Source: JAJTFW01 sp964534995 (GTDB lineage: Bacteria > Bacteroidota > Bacteroidia > AKYH767-A > OLB10). From it: 64,000 nt of DNA. Below are positions 43,601 through 52,617 of the stretch, piece by piece (the stretch's first letter is position 1; each line of letters opens with the position of its first letter). Position numbers and translations under genes: made by a program. The stretch lies in contig CAZHSC010000005.1 in the NCBI GenBank assembly GCA_964534995.1, forward strand, positions 18,212-82,211, written 5' to 3'. The notes beneath the pieces are model-generated. The model was given only the letters and a program-made list of their open reading frames with translations. It was not told the origin of the DNA and searched no databases.

Positions 43601-45081
43601 CGCAAAGCATTCACGCGTCCCCAGCCATAGATAAAATCAGGTCCGGGATTGCCAATATCTTCGGCCGTATTCAGGAGGCAGGCTTTGATCAGCGCTGCGG
43701 GAGGATTGGAAACAGTATTAAGTTCTTTATAGGCCTGATACATCTGGGCAAAAATTCCGGCGATACCCGGCGAAGCGGCGGAGGTACCACCACCCACCTG
43801 GTAGGTATTGTTTTCATCGGTGCTAAGCTGGTCGCGACCGTTAGCGCAGATATCGGGCTTGATGCGGCCATCGGAAGCGGGGCCGCGGCTGCTGCTGGGA
43901 TCCAGTACTTCAAGGGCGTCCAGGTTTCCGCAGGCCACCACATTCTTTCCCTGCTTGTATCCACCTGTGATATTGCCCCAGCTGCTGCCGGCGCCATAAC
44001 CGCAGTTTCCGCTGCCGTTATTACCGCCTGAAAAAACAAACTGAAGCTGGGGATTGTCATACAGCAACTGATCACCGAACTGCGTATCGGAAGTATATTC
44101 ATTACATCCCTGGGAATAAGAAGTGGAGGCGATCACGATGCCGTAGTTATTGTAATTCGCCACTGCGTTGACTACCTGCGGATAACTGCCGATATCGAAA
44201 GTGTAGAGGTCGGCGCCACTGGCCATGCCACGGATGGTGGGATTCAGATTACCCGCGCCCACGCAGATACCGCTGGTCATATCACCATGTGTAGATCCCG
44301 AACCGGTGGCGAAATTGGTAATACGCCCGGTGAAATCAATATGCGGGCCTACAAAGCCATCATCGGCTATGGCTACCGTTACATTGTTACCGTCATAATG
44401 ACGGCCGGTGGCATAATCGCTGTTGATCACATTGGAACGGTGCAGGCTCCTGCCCTTGGTATCTTCCTTCTCGGATGGCGCCGCAATGGTGTTGATGTAA
44501 AATACCCATGGCTCCGCGGCCAGGTCCATCAGGCCGAAATCGCTGATGCGAACGGTGATTACCCTGTTCGCGGCACTGTGGCTGATCACTTTTCCATGTC
44601 TGGAGATGGCGGCCAGCGCGGCAGGGAGGGAAATGTTCGCCTGATACTGTACATTCAGGTCAACCTTACCTTTCTCCTTAATGGCCCATTCCTGAAAGCC
44701 ACCGGCGATATTACGGCTGATTTTGTGTAACTGCTCCTGTTTAATCACAGCCCTTACCCCGAAAGCAGACAGTTTAGCACGGTCATAACGGACAGGGATG
44801 GCCGTCATATAGGTATTCCCGGGAATGTAGTCCATCAGTACGAGTCCGCTTTTGCGCATCGCGTCCTGTTGCTCTTTTCCGGGGATGCTGTTGAACTGGA
44901 GGAACCGGAAATAATATCCGCCAAACACATCCGAAGGTGCGGGGGAAGAAATAAACTCCGTCAGGTTGGCCGCCGGAGTGATGGTCCCGCTCTGCAGGTA
45001 CAGGCGGTAATCCTGCTGCGCGCATACAGCCGTGGAAATGAATACCACTGCTGCAAGAATCCATGAGTTGAAATGTTTCAT
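40678..45081 (-). CDS. Secreted subtilisin-like serine protease, T9SS type A cargo
   Basis: A 1467-residue protein. Signal peptide 1-21 (AVCAQ); N-terminal region to about 220; S8 peptidase domain with Asp240/241 (VAIADDG), His265 (THGDM) and Ser434 (GTSAASPG); a beta domain, an fn3-like domain (about 720-800), a CARDB-like domain, a MAM/jelly-roll-like region with FNKNSNL, a PKD domain (TFTDQSLNSPNSWQW), a second jelly-roll, and a T9SS sorting domain (VAYPNPSAGLF-type, here VAVYPNPSAGLFNL) ending in LKLVKL. ATG 45081 is chosen because it gives the signal peptide; the longer frame to 45135 does not. It is a paralogue of the next gene. Confidence 0.92.
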   Translation of the reverse strand: MKHFNSWILAAVVFISTAVCAQQDYRLYLQSGTITPAANLTEFISSPAPSDVFGGYYFRFLQFNSIPGKEQQDAMRKSGLVLMDYIPGNTYMTAIPVRYDRAKLSAFGVRAVIKQEQLHKISRNIAGGFQEWAIKEKGKVDLNVQYQANISLPAALAAISRHGKVISHSAANRVITVRISDFGLMDLAAEPWVFYINTIAAPSEKEDTKGRSLHRSNVINSDYATGRHYDGNNVTVAIADDGFVGPHIDFTGRITNFATGSGSTHGDMTSGICVGAGNLNPTIRGMASGADLYTFDIGSYPQVVNAVANYNNYGIVIASTSYSQGCNEYTSDTQFGDQLLYDNPQLQFVFSGGNNGSGNCGYGAGSSWGNITGGYKQGKNVVACGNLDALEVLDPSSSRGPASDGRIKPDICANGRDQLSTDENNTYQVGGGTSAASPGIAGIFAQMYQAYKELNTVSNPPAALIKACLLNTAEDIGNPGPDFIYGWGRVNALRAVRTLEDNRYLTDSITQGVINTHNITVPAGVTEMRVMVYWSDVGGSPASAVSLVNNLNMTVTDPSSTAWNPWILDPTPLVASLSAPATRGVDSLNNMEQVTLDNPAAGTYTVSINGHAIPSTGQRYYLVWEFRSEEVTMTYPNGGEGFVPGETEVLRWDGQRNLGTYSLDYSTDNGATWNVIAASVAQNVQQYNWSVPATVSGAVKLRVSRNGFSDESDTSLAIIGVPTGITVDWACPDSIRLVWNAVNGAVGYTAYMLGARYMEAVGTSTTNSIVIANTNPNLEYWFSVSAITPEGNNGRRANAIYKAPGTFSCPLAVDAQLSAIASPGNGTMQDCHDNSAVPVGVLIENRGQNPVSNIPVNFSLNGGAVVTETFTGTLAPGASQLFTFTATLDLSVAGTYNLQTWLSLTGDLNVYNDSSLSVTNVIAGTLATLPFIEDFEASTLCSTASDCEVTVCAVGNGWINEVNNDQDDIDFRVNEGSTPSAGTGPDVDHTLGTAAGNYVYLESSACFNKNSNLITPCIDLSAASAPQMTFWYHMYGGDMGELHVDVFTQGGWVNDVIPAITGNQGNSWQQAVLNMMPWAGDVINVRFRAVTGNNFESDIALDDINIIESSAPPVPAFVVNATSGCTGKVFTFTDQSLNSPNSWQWTFTPASVSFVNGTSATSQNPQVVFNATGTYDVELTATNGFGGGTVNQTSLITILAAAVTPFSEDFQSGTFPPASWSIDDAGAAITWAEAAAVTGANGNLTACSFVDNFDYNNVGAEDGLVTLEVSLVNAIDAIMTFDVAYAQYSATYTDTLRVDISTDCGNTWQPAGYQKDGLGLATVGTLTTEFIPANATDWRKDTVNLNNWIGSGVLLKFVNINGYGNNLYVDNVNISTTTGLDQPDKLGNVAVYPNPSAGLFNLELNGVTAKNVSYILTDIEGRVVMSRDVNAGNSYRALIDLRQSPQGVYLLRLLTESGSRTLKLVKL
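43124..43188. repeat. 65-bp near-identical segment shared by the two subtilisin genes (copy 1)
   Basis: This segment differs from 47462-47526 at one base only. It encodes YPNGGEGFVPGE and flanking residues. Flanking DNA is more diverged, which suggests local gene conversion. Confidence 0.8.
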
Positions 45082-45534
45082 TGTAAGTTTTATGGGTTTT
45101 TGTGTATGATTTATTTTTTCTTTTAACCGGGGCAATGCTGAATTTTTTCATGCAAACCGGTGTATAGTACCTACGGGGTACCGCCGGGCAGGCGCTTCAT
45201 ACATGTCTGCTCTCATCAACAAGCGTTTTGATTTATGCTGAAGCGAAACATCCGCGCCGGCCACAAGTCCGTAAGAAGGCTGAATAATGCTGACTCAGTG
45301 GCAAAGACTTCCGGTTTCATTTCACTGAAACGAAAATACACATAAACATTTGAATTTATATTTCCGGACCTCCGGAGTGAAAAGAATTAATCGAAAAGTA
45401 CAATTTCAGGTTAAAATTTTAATTATCAACCGCATAACACGAACATGAAATAACATGCCCATGACCTTATGCTGGCAAAGTAAAGCAAAAAGGCATAGGA
45501 AATACCCTTCATCTCCTATGCCTTTGTTATTTCT
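45082..45534. other. Intergenic region between the tandem subtilisin genes
   Basis: A 453-bp region. It contains the terminator of the upstream gene (45485-45525), a small hairpin GTTTCA-N6-TGAAAC near 45317-45334 and presumably the promoter of the downstream gene. No clear TAnnTTTG box or ORF is seen. Confidence 0.6.
45485..45525 (-). terminator. Rho-independent terminator of the upstream subtilisin gene
   Basis: AAAGGCATAGGA (45489-45500) pairs with TCCTATGCCTTT (45514-45525), a 12-bp perfect stem with a 13-nt loop. On the minus strand it ends in a T-run, 10 bp past the stop. Confidence 0.9.
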
Positions 45535-48500
45535 TCAGGGTTTAGATACAGAAATAAAGTTGGTAATATTATTATCCATGATGGACTGATCCACTATATC
45601 CACCGTGCCGTCACCACTGAGGTCGGTCACCACATACCCTCCCATAAAATTAAAGATAGCATTATCTACCGGCGACTGGTCGAGCAGGTCAATGGTTTCA
45701 TCCTGTGGCCGCAGGTCACCGCTGTAAAAGGCAAATACCCCCGGCAGCAGCTGACGCATATTGGCGCCATAGGCCTGTGCGGCGGAAGTGGTGAAATTGT
45801 AAGAAGTACTGGCATTTAAGAGTACCGGCACCGCACTCCAGGTTTCAATGCTGTTACGGTGATTGACGGCAATGTAATAGCTGCTGCCTGTTAGCGCTGA
45901 TGAATATTGACAGGTTACCGCACCCGCGGTGCTTACCACGCCCGTATCGGCCGCCACCAGTGTATAGGGGCTGGATGCCTGATGTAGTTTCACAATCACG
46001 GTATCGGCTTCCAGCGGATTGGTACCGGCGGAGGAATTCAGCAGGGCCGGCACCATGCCCCCGCTTCCGTTGTGCAGTCCCTCCAGGAGTAAATTCAGGG
46101 TCAGCGCGGCGGAGGAGGAAGTTCCGGTAAATTCAACATTATCAATATAAAGATTATTGCCATAACGGTTGATATTTACAAACCTGATGGTGATGTTATT
46201 CCCCACCCATGCGCTTAGATCAATCGTATCCTTTCTCCATTGTGCTGTTGAGGTTGGTGCAAATGAAGATGTGACGGTACCAGCAGTAGCCAGTGTTAAT
46301 CCGCCTTTCAGATAACCTGTCGGTTGCCATGTGGCGCCGCAATCCGTTGAAACATCCACCCTCATGGTGTCGGAATAAGCGGAGCTGTAGCGGGCATAAG
46401 CCACATCAAATGTCATTTTTGCTGTGGAAGCCGGAGTCAGGGAAACCACATAGGTGAGCAATTTATCTTCCGCGGCGGGATTGTTATAGCTGTAGTTGTT
46501 GATAAAGGCGCAACTGGTGCTGCTTCCGGTAGCTCCTGTAATCCCCGTTGCCAATTGCCAGGTGTAGGCGCCTCCTGCGCTCTGTAGGCTCCAGGCTGTT
46601 GGCGGAAAGCCCCCGCTCTGGAAGGTTTCCGTTACCGGATAATTGCTCGCACTGAAAACGGAAGAAACCACGGTCAGGGAATCATTGTAAAGGTTCATAT
46701 CGCCGGCATAGGAAGTATAGGTCTGCAGGGAATACGTACCGGCAGACGAATAATTAAGCGTAGCGCTGAAGGTGAACAGTTGAGTGGCACCCGGGTTCAG
46801 GGGCCCTGCAAATATTTCAGTAACTACGGCGCCGCCATTGAGACGATACTTTACCGGGATATTGCTGAGTACGTTTTGTCCCACATTCTCCAGCGTCACA
46901 CTCACCGGTACCGCAGCAATATTCTGACATACGGAAAGGTTGCCTGCATTGGGGCTTGACACTGACGCTATTTTCACGTCGAAGGGCAATGGGCAGTTGG
47001 AGGTGCCGGGCGCTTTGTAAATGGCATAGGCCCTGCGCCCTTTATTGCCCGCGGGAGTATTGGCACATACACTGAACCAGTATTCAAGAGAAGGGTTGGT
47101 GCCGGTAACCACAAAATTTGTTGTGGTGGTGGTACCAATGGCTTCCATGTATTTATTTCCAAGTTTATAGACCGTATAACCGGAAGCACCGCTCACAGCA
47201 TTCCAGGTGAGCCGGATGGAATCGGGGCAGGCCCATGACACCGCCAATCCTCCGGGTACACCAATGATGGCCAGCGCGGTATCGCTCATATCTGTATAGG
47301 CACCACGGGTTACCCTCACTTTTACTTCGCCTGAAACATTATTGGGTACGGTCCAGCTGTACTGCTGTACGTTTTGCGCCACCGAAACCGCGATAGGCAG
47401 CCAGGTAGTCCCGTTATTCACCGTATATTCGAGGGCATAGGTGCCCAGGTTGCGCTGCCCGTCCCACCTCAGCACTTCCGTTTCGCCGGGAACAAAACCT
47501 TCGCCGCCGTTGGGATAGGTCATGGTGACGGCATCCGACCGGAACTCCCATACCAGGTAATAGCGCTGACCTGTTGACGGTAAGGCATACCCGTTAATGG
47601 TGACTGTATAGGCACCCGCCGCCGGGTTGTCGAGCGTGACCTGCTCCATGTTGTTGAGGCTGTCAACACCGCGGACGGCAGGGGCGGTAAGGTTGGCTAC
47701 CACAGGTGTGGGATCCAGGATCCAGGGGTTCCATACCGCCGCGGAAGGATCGGTAAGGGTCATGTTGATATTGTTCACAAGCGCAGGTGCCGCGACGGGG
47801 GAACCTCCCACATCCGACCAGTACACCATCACCCGTAACTGGCGCGTACCTGAGGGCACATTGATGATATGCGTCTTGCTGTTGCCCTGGGTCACGCTGT
47901 CAGTAAGGTAGCGGTTGGCCTCCAGCGTTTGCAGCGCGCGCAGGGCGTTCACCCTACCCCAGCCGTATGTATAATCAGGGCCCGCGTTGCCGATATCTTC
48001 CGCACTGTTTAGCAGACAGGCTTTGATGAGCGCGGCGGGAGGATTGGCGGCGCCGGTCAGGCTTTTATAGGCCTGATAGAGCTGCGCGAAAATGCCCGCA
48101 ACACCGGGAGAAGCGGCGGAAGTACCGCCCCCTACCTGGTAGGTATTGTTTTCATTTGTACTGAGCTGGTTTCTTCCATTGGCACAGATGTCCGGTTTAA
48201 TACGACCGTCGGAGGCAGGGCCGCGGCTGCTGGTAGGATCGAGTACTTCCAGCTCATCGAGGTTTCCGCAGGCCACTACATTTTTCCCCTGCTTATAGCC
48301 GCCGGTAATATTTCCCCATCCCGCGCCGGCACCATAGCTGCAATTGCTGCTCTGGCTGTTACCCGCCGAAAACACAAACTGAATCTGGGGATTGTTGTAC
48401 AATAGCTGATCGCCGAACTGGGTGTCGGAAGTGTACTGGTTACAGCCCTGCGAATATGAAGTGGATGAAATCACAATGCCGTAGTTGTTATAATTCGCAA

Positions 48501-49422
48501 CTGCATTGACCACCTGCGGATAGGAAGAAATGTTATAGGTATAGAGATAAGCCCCCGTGGCCATCCCACGGATGACCGGGTTCAGGTTGCCGGCACCAAC
48601 GCAGATGCCGCTGGTCATATCGCCATGCGTCTGCCCGGTACCTGTAGCAAAATTTGTCATCCTTCCGGCAAAGTCAATGTGCGGGCCTACGAAGCCGTCA
48701 TCGGCAATGGCTACATTCACTCCCGTACCGTCATAGCGGCGGCCCGTTGTAAAGTCGCTGTTGATGATGTTCGAGCGATGGAGGCTCCTGCCTTTGGTAT
48801 CATCCTTTTCGGAGGGAGCAGCGATGCTGTTGACGAAAAACACCCAGGGCTCCTGCGCGAGGGCCATCAGCGATGCATCGTCTGTCCGGATCGTGATGAT
48901 CCTGTTGACCGCCTGGTGGCCAAGAATACGGCCGTACCTGGCCGCGGACTGTAATACGGCAGGAAGGGGGAGTGAAGACTGATATTGCACATCCAGGTCA
49001 ACGGTACCCGGGGCGTTCACCGCCCAATCCTGAAATCCTCCGGCAATGGTACGGCTGATTTTGTGTACCGGCTCTTGTTTTATGACGGCACGCACCCCCA
49101 GCTGTGTCAGTTTGCTTTTATCATAACCTACAGGGATAGCCGTCATAAAGGTATTTTTCGGAATATAATCCATGAGCACCAGTCCGCTCCTGCGGATAGC
49201 GTCCTGCTGATCCTTGCCCGGAAGCTGGTTAAACTGCAAAAAACGGAAGTAAAAGCCGTTATACGTATCTGAAGGATCGGGCGATGATATAAAAGTAGTC
49301 AGGTTGGCTTCGGGCTGAGAAGTGCCGCTTTGGAGATAGAGGCGATAATCCTGTTGTTGCGCATGGGTAGTTGTTGACAGCAGTATGAGCGCCGATAAAA
49401 CAGTAAGGCAGAGATGTTTCAT
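45535..49422 (-). CDS. Secreted subtilisin-like serine protease with dockerin-like C-terminus
   Basis: A 1295-residue paralogue of the 40678-45081 product. Signal peptide 1-21 (HAQQ); S8 domain with Asp241/242 (VAIADDG), His266 and Ser at about 435 (GTSAASPG); the same beta, fn3-like and CARDB-like domains up to about residue 900; one jelly-roll domain. It lacks the MAM-like and PKD parts. The tail differs: a domain with YYIAVNHRNSIETWS (about 1190) followed by two EF-hand-like loops, DLRPQDETIDLLD and DLSGDGTVDIVD, ending FISVSKP. This tail type is found on Bacteroidota surface proteins and may be an alternative sorting or anchoring module. Confidence 0.9.
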   Translation of the reverse strand: MKHLCLTVLSALILLSTTTHAQQQDYRLYLQSGTSQPEANLTTFISSPDPSDTYNGFYFRFLQFNQLPGKDQQDAIRRSGLVLMDYIPKNTFMTAIPVGYDKSKLTQLGVRAVIKQEPVHKISRTIAGGFQDWAVNAPGTVDLDVQYQSSLPLPAVLQSAARYGRILGHQAVNRIITIRTDDASLMALAQEPWVFFVNSIAAPSEKDDTKGRSLHRSNIINSDFTTGRRYDGTGVNVAIADDGFVGPHIDFAGRMTNFATGTGQTHGDMTSGICVGAGNLNPVIRGMATGAYLYTYNISSYPQVVNAVANYNNYGIVISSTSYSQGCNQYTSDTQFGDQLLYNNPQIQFVFSAGNSQSSNCSYGAGAGWGNITGGYKQGKNVVACGNLDELEVLDPTSSRGPASDGRIKPDICANGRNQLSTNENNTYQVGGGTSAASPGVAGIFAQLYQAYKSLTGAANPPAALIKACLLNSAEDIGNAGPDYTYGWGRVNALRALQTLEANRYLTDSVTQGNSKTHIINVPSGTRQLRVMVYWSDVGGSPVAAPALVNNINMTLTDPSAAVWNPWILDPTPVVANLTAPAVRGVDSLNNMEQVTLDNPAAGAYTVTINGYALPSTGQRYYLVWEFRSDAVTMTYPNGGEGFVPGETEVLRWDGQRNLGTYALEYTVNNGTTWLPIAVSVAQNVQQYSWTVPNNVSGEVKVRVTRGAYTDMSDTALAIIGVPGGLAVSWACPDSIRLTWNAVSGASGYTVYKLGNKYMEAIGTTTTTNFVVTGTNPSLEYWFSVCANTPAGNKGRRAYAIYKAPGTSNCPLPFDVKIASVSSPNAGNLSVCQNIAAVPVSVTLENVGQNVLSNIPVKYRLNGGAVVTEIFAGPLNPGATQLFTFSATLNYSSAGTYSLQTYTSYAGDMNLYNDSLTVVSSVFSASNYPVTETFQSGGFPPTAWSLQSAGGAYTWQLATGITGATGSSTSCAFINNYSYNNPAAEDKLLTYVVSLTPASTAKMTFDVAYARYSSAYSDTMRVDVSTDCGATWQPTGYLKGGLTLATAGTVTSSFAPTSTAQWRKDTIDLSAWVGNNITIRFVNINRYGNNLYIDNVEFTGTSSSAALTLNLLLEGLHNGSGGMVPALLNSSAGTNPLEADTVIVKLHQASSPYTLVAADTGVVSTAGAVTCQYSSALTGSSYYIAVNHRNSIETWSAVPVLLNASTSYNFTTSAAQAYGANMRQLLPGVFAFYSGDLRPQDETIDLLDQSPVDNAIFNFMGGYVVTDLSGDGTVDIVDQSIMDNNITNFISVSKP
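47462..47526. repeat. 65-bp near-identical segment shared by the two subtilisin genes (copy 2)
   Basis: Partner of 43124-43188, one mismatch. Confidence 0.8.
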
Positions 49423-49690
49423 ATATAATTATACGGTATTTACAAGGAATGGTTAATGGTATCTGAAGGAAATACATCCGATAGAATCAATTGATGCATC
49501 ATTTTCCTTCCTTAACAAAGTTATCAAAAGCACTTTTCCCCTGCAAATAATTTTACAGGATGGCACTTTCCATGTTTTCTCAGAATGGATTATGTCCGCA
49601 AGTATATCTTCATACCCGGGAAATCGGGGAGTTGCCGACTTCATTTTTATTATCCGCTCCGAATACTGAACTTTGCCTTGCACCATTGCC

Positions 49691-50353
49691 ATGCTGACAC
49701 TTGTACCTACACCCATCGGTAACCTCCAGGATATTACCCTAAGGGCGCTGGAGGTATTAAAGGCAGCTGATATCATTCTTGCCGAAGATACCAGGACGAG
49801 CAAGGTGCTGCTGCATCATTACGGCATCGAAAAGCGGGTACTGGCACATCATCAACACAATGAACATCATGCCCTTAAAGAGATCGTGCGCTTGCTGAAA
49901 GCAGGACAGCAAATCGCCATGGTCAGCGACGCGGGTACTCCCGGCATCAGTGACCCCGGATTTCTGCTGGTGAGGGAGTGCATTAAGGAGGGGGTGGAGG
50001 TGCAGTGTTTGCCGGGCGCAACGGCCTTTGCCCCGGCCCTGGTGCTGAGTGGCTTGCCCTGCGACCGTTTTGTTTTTGAAGGCTTCCTGCCGCAGAAGAA
50101 AGGGCGTCAATCCCGTCTGGAAGCTTTAAAAGAAGAAGAGCGCACCATGATTTTTTATGAGTCACCCTTCCGTCTGATAAAATTACTGGAAGAGTGTGCC
50201 CTGCATTTCGGCGAAGAACGGCAGGCTTCCGTTACACGGGAGCTGACCAAAAAGTTTGAAGAGACGAAACGGGGAACACTCTTAGAAATCAAAACGTATT
50301 TTTCATCCGGGGTCATTAAGGGTGAATTCGTAGTGGTCATTGCAGGTAGATAA
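49691..50353 (+). CDS. rsmI: 16S rRNA (cytidine1402-2'-O)-methyltransferase
   Basis: A 220-residue tetrapyrrole-methylase-fold enzyme with LVPTPIGNLQDIT near the start, AEDTRTSKVLL, SDAGTPGISDPG and LPGATAFAPALVLSGLP (motif GATAF). RsmI methylates the ribose of C1402 in the ribosomal decoding centre, using SAM. ATG 49691 (MLTLVPTPIGN) fits the family better than ATG 49673, which adds six residues. Length is slightly short of the E. coli protein (286), because Bacteroidota versions lack the C-terminal extension. It is divergent from the second subtilisin gene. Confidence 0.94.
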   Translation: MLTLVPTPIGNLQDITLRALEVLKAADIILAEDTRTSKVLLHHYGIEKRVLAHHQHNEHHALKEIVRLLKAGQQIAMVSDAGTPGISDPGFLLVRECIKEGVEVQCLPGATAFAPALVLSGLPCDRFVFEGFLPQKKGRQSRLEALKEEERTMIFYESPFRLIKLLEECALHFGEERQASVTRELTKKFEETKRGTLLEIKTYFSSGVIKGEFVVVIAGR

Positions 50354-50598
50354 CCTTTATTCCCGGTTCGTGGACTTTTTTTGTTCAGCAGGTTCCATGA
50401 GTTGTTCAGGGATCAGTTTTTCAAACTATCATCCGATGACCACAGGCGCCGCTGCACAATAAATGGATGCCACGCCTGCGCGTATACGCTAAAAAAAACG
50501 AACAATTGTAACCACCATAAATTGCCAGGATACATCCGGCACTGCAATAATGAAATGGGTCTGGATTTACAAACTCAAGAATTTATATTCGGTCTCCC

Positions 50599-51024
50599 TC
50601 AGATTTTCTCAAAAGTCAACAAATCCGTTCCGCCATTTCCTCCACTTACATCTTCCAGTTGAATCTTTGCCGAAGACTGTTGAACAATGTGCCAGTCATC
50701 CGTGATTTCAATGAAATCGGTATTGGTGGTGAAAGTGAGATAAAGTTTGTTCTGACTGTCATCAGAACCCGTTGACCAGGTGCCGCTAACAACACTGCCG
50801 GATTTAGCAGCCGTAACGGAGCCTCCACTGCCGAAGACAAATTCATAGCCGCTAAAATGAGTGGTTTCATCGTTTCCACTGTCGTTATACAAAGTTACCC
50901 GCCACTTTCCCTGTGTTAAAGATGCGGAAGAAGAAGGCGTTGAAGCATCGTCTTCCTTCTTACAGGACATTACTCCGGAAGCTAACATCAATGCCAATAC
51001 CAAATACCTGAATGAATTTTTCAT
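50599..51024 (-). CDS. Small lipoprotein, lipocalin-like
   Basis: A 141-residue lipoprotein: lipobox SGVMSC with Cys21, then KKEDD, a Ser/Thr-rich linker and a beta-rich domain beginning GKWRVTLYNDSG. The alternating strands (YEFVFGSGGSVTAA, VVSGTWSTG, KLYLTFTT, WHIVQQSSAKIQLEDV) resemble lipocalin-like domains of Bacteroidota. No catalytic motif is visible. It lies 30 bp downstream of the YCF48-like gene on the same strand and may be cotranscribed. Confidence 0.75.
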   Translation of the reverse strand: MKNSFRYLVLALMLASGVMSCKKEDDASTPSSSASLTQGKWRVTLYNDSGNDETTHFSGYEFVFGSGGSVTAAKSGSVVSGTWSTGSDDSQNKLYLTFTTNTDFIEITDDWHIVQQSSAKIQLEDVSGGNGGTDLLTFEKI

Positions 51025-51054
51025 GTTATCAAGTTATTTATGTTTCAATGATAT

Positions 51055-52281
51055 TTACTGCTTAATCAATTTCTGTATTCCGTTCAGCCGTTCACTCTCA
51101 AGCCTGAGAACATAGATACCGGGTGCAAGCTGAAGGTGAGAAATATTGACATACTGATCCTCTCCTGTTTGAGTCAGTGATGCAGTAAAAAGTGTTTTTC
51201 CGCCGGCATCCATCAACACTGCATTTTCCCATAAAACACCGGACTTAAGAATATGAATGTCATCTGTTACCGGATTAGGAAAAACATAGGTTCCCATTTG
51301 CGTTTTTGCATCTTCAACGCCGGCAGGAGAGCTGTATTTATACAAATCACCATCGGAATCCAGAAACCAACCCAGGGCGGTATTCCTCATTTCAATGGAC
51401 ATAATGTCGGCCCCGGAGGTGCTGGCCTGCGATACCCATGTGTTCCCGCCGTCAGCCGTGTAATTCATTACCCCATTAAGACCCACCAGCCAGCCTTCGG
51501 AAGAGCTGATAAAAGCAAGATCATTAAAATCAAGCGAGGTAGCCGCGGTTTGGGCCGTCCAACTTTGTCCGGAATTATTCGAATACACCACAGCGCCACC
51601 CTCACCGCATATCCAGGCTGCATTGCCTGATATTGATATTGACATCAGATTATCTCCTGATGCCGAAACAACAGGTTGCCAGGTCATCCCCCCATCCGCT
51701 GTACGGTATAACTCACCACCACCACAGGATAATAAACCGGTAGCGGCATTGAAAAAGCGCATACAGAAACCATCCTCCGTGGTGACGGATTGCGGGGTCC
51801 AGCTAATCCCCCCATCTACTGTTTTTTGCAGCAAGCCATTCTTTCCCATCACCCAACCTGTGCTGGCATTCAGGAAGAAAACATTATGAAGTCTTTCATT
51901 AAACAGCACCGGCGCTGACCAGCTATATCCTCCATCTGTTGTTTTCATAAACATACCGGTATTTCCTCCGGAACCTCGTCCGGCAATAAAGCCTTCGTTC
52001 GCGTTAAGAAAATAACATTTAAAATTATTTCCTGCAGTGTTGTTTACCGGGTGATGGGACCAGGTCTGGCCACCGTCAATGGTAGCGATGCAAACAGTAG
52101 TTACAAAATTTCCATTCTGTGTTGAATCCGCAATAATAAATCCTGTATAGTCATCCGTAAAGTGCATATCTCCGGGTTCAACATTCTGAAATTGATGCAG
52201 GAGGTTCCAGTTTTGAGCATATACATTTATTTGATGCAGGAAGAGAAAGGTAATTATAGCAAGTGTAAATGTTTTTTTCAT
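51055..52281 (-). CDS. YCF48/BNR-repeat protein with T9SS sorting domain
   Basis: A 408-residue secreted protein: signal peptide 1-22 (VYAQ), six or seven YCF48-type propeller repeats with the pattern TxDGGxTW (IDGGQTWS, TTDGGYSWS, TVDGGISWT, TADGGMTWQ, YSNNSGQSWT, TADGGNTWV), then a T9SS type A domain (YVFPNPVTDDIHI, GIYVLRLE) ending in KLIKQ. YCF48-like propellers in this phylum are widespread on surface proteins. The role is unknown. Confidence 0.88.
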   Translation of the reverse strand: MKKTFTLAIITFLFLHQINVYAQNWNLLHQFQNVEPGDMHFTDDYTGFIIADSTQNGNFVTTVCIATIDGGQTWSHHPVNNTAGNNFKCYFLNANEGFIAGRGSGGNTGMFMKTTDGGYSWSAPVLFNERLHNVFFLNASTGWVMGKNGLLQKTVDGGISWTPQSVTTEDGFCMRFFNAATGLLSCGGGELYRTADGGMTWQPVVSASGDNLMSISISGNAAWICGEGGAVVYSNNSGQSWTAQTAATSLDFNDLAFISSSEGWLVGLNGVMNYTADGGNTWVSQASTSGADIMSIEMRNTALGWFLDSDGDLYKYSSPAGVEDAKTQMGTYVFPNPVTDDIHILKSGVLWENAVLMDAGGKTLFTASLTQTGEDQYVNISHLQLAPGIYVLRLESERLNGIQKLIKQ

Positions 52282-52617
52282 TTTCTCTTAATTAATAGGT
52301 TATATTTATTATTAGTACCTATCAAAGGAATGCATCTTTCAAAAATGATGCAATTGAATTTACCTGAACGGGTTGAAACCAATGCTGAACGGGAATCAGG
52401 CCATCTGATCTCCGCGAATGCCGCATCCGGTTTCACATGTATGACCCCTTAAAACAAACGGTCCCATCCTGGTTTACGGTTGTATCTGTCAGCAACCGCT
52501 TTATCAGCATTGGCTCCCTTAGGGTGCAGGACCGTTTTCAAACAGCAGATATATACATATATCCGGTTTATCCATTATGCCCCGTTGATAAAGGAATAAA
52601 GTGAACGCAGAAATTCA
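52282..52617. other. Intergenic region with a possible structured RNA
   Basis: A 336-bp divergent region between the YCF48-like gene and the membrane protein gene. It contains a three-way-junction-like fold at 52456-52537. Short ORFs here do not look real. Confidence 0.55.
52456..52537 (+). ncRNA. Candidate structured leader element
   Basis: A 9-bp perfect closing stem, AAACGGTCC (52456-52464) with GGACCGTTT (52529-52537), encloses one hairpin CGGTTG (52477-52482) with CAACCG (52493-52498), and a weaker second one GCA/TGC plus CCC/GGG (52507-52527). The 82-nt shape recalls a cloverleaf, but there is no T-loop TTCRA, so it is not a tRNA. It ends 80 nt before the GTG start of the next gene. 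No known riboswitch was recognised. The strand is a guess. Confidence 0.3.

Noticed and set aside
43531..44031. 166-residue plus-strand ORF inside the subtilisin gene
   Set aside because: Antisense shadow of a Gly/Ala/Ser-rich coding region; no matching signal in the paralogue at the same length.
50381..50662. 93-residue plus-strand ORF
   Set aside because: No protein-like composition; its end overlaps the lipoprotein gene on the other strand.
52162..52452. 96-residue plus-strand ORF
   Set aside because: It begins antisense to the YCF48-like gene and the rest is intergenic with no family features.
52456..52537. tRNA gene
   Set aside because: Cloverleaf-like outline, but no TTCRA T-loop, no proper anticodon arm and a 9-bp instead of 7-bp closing stem.
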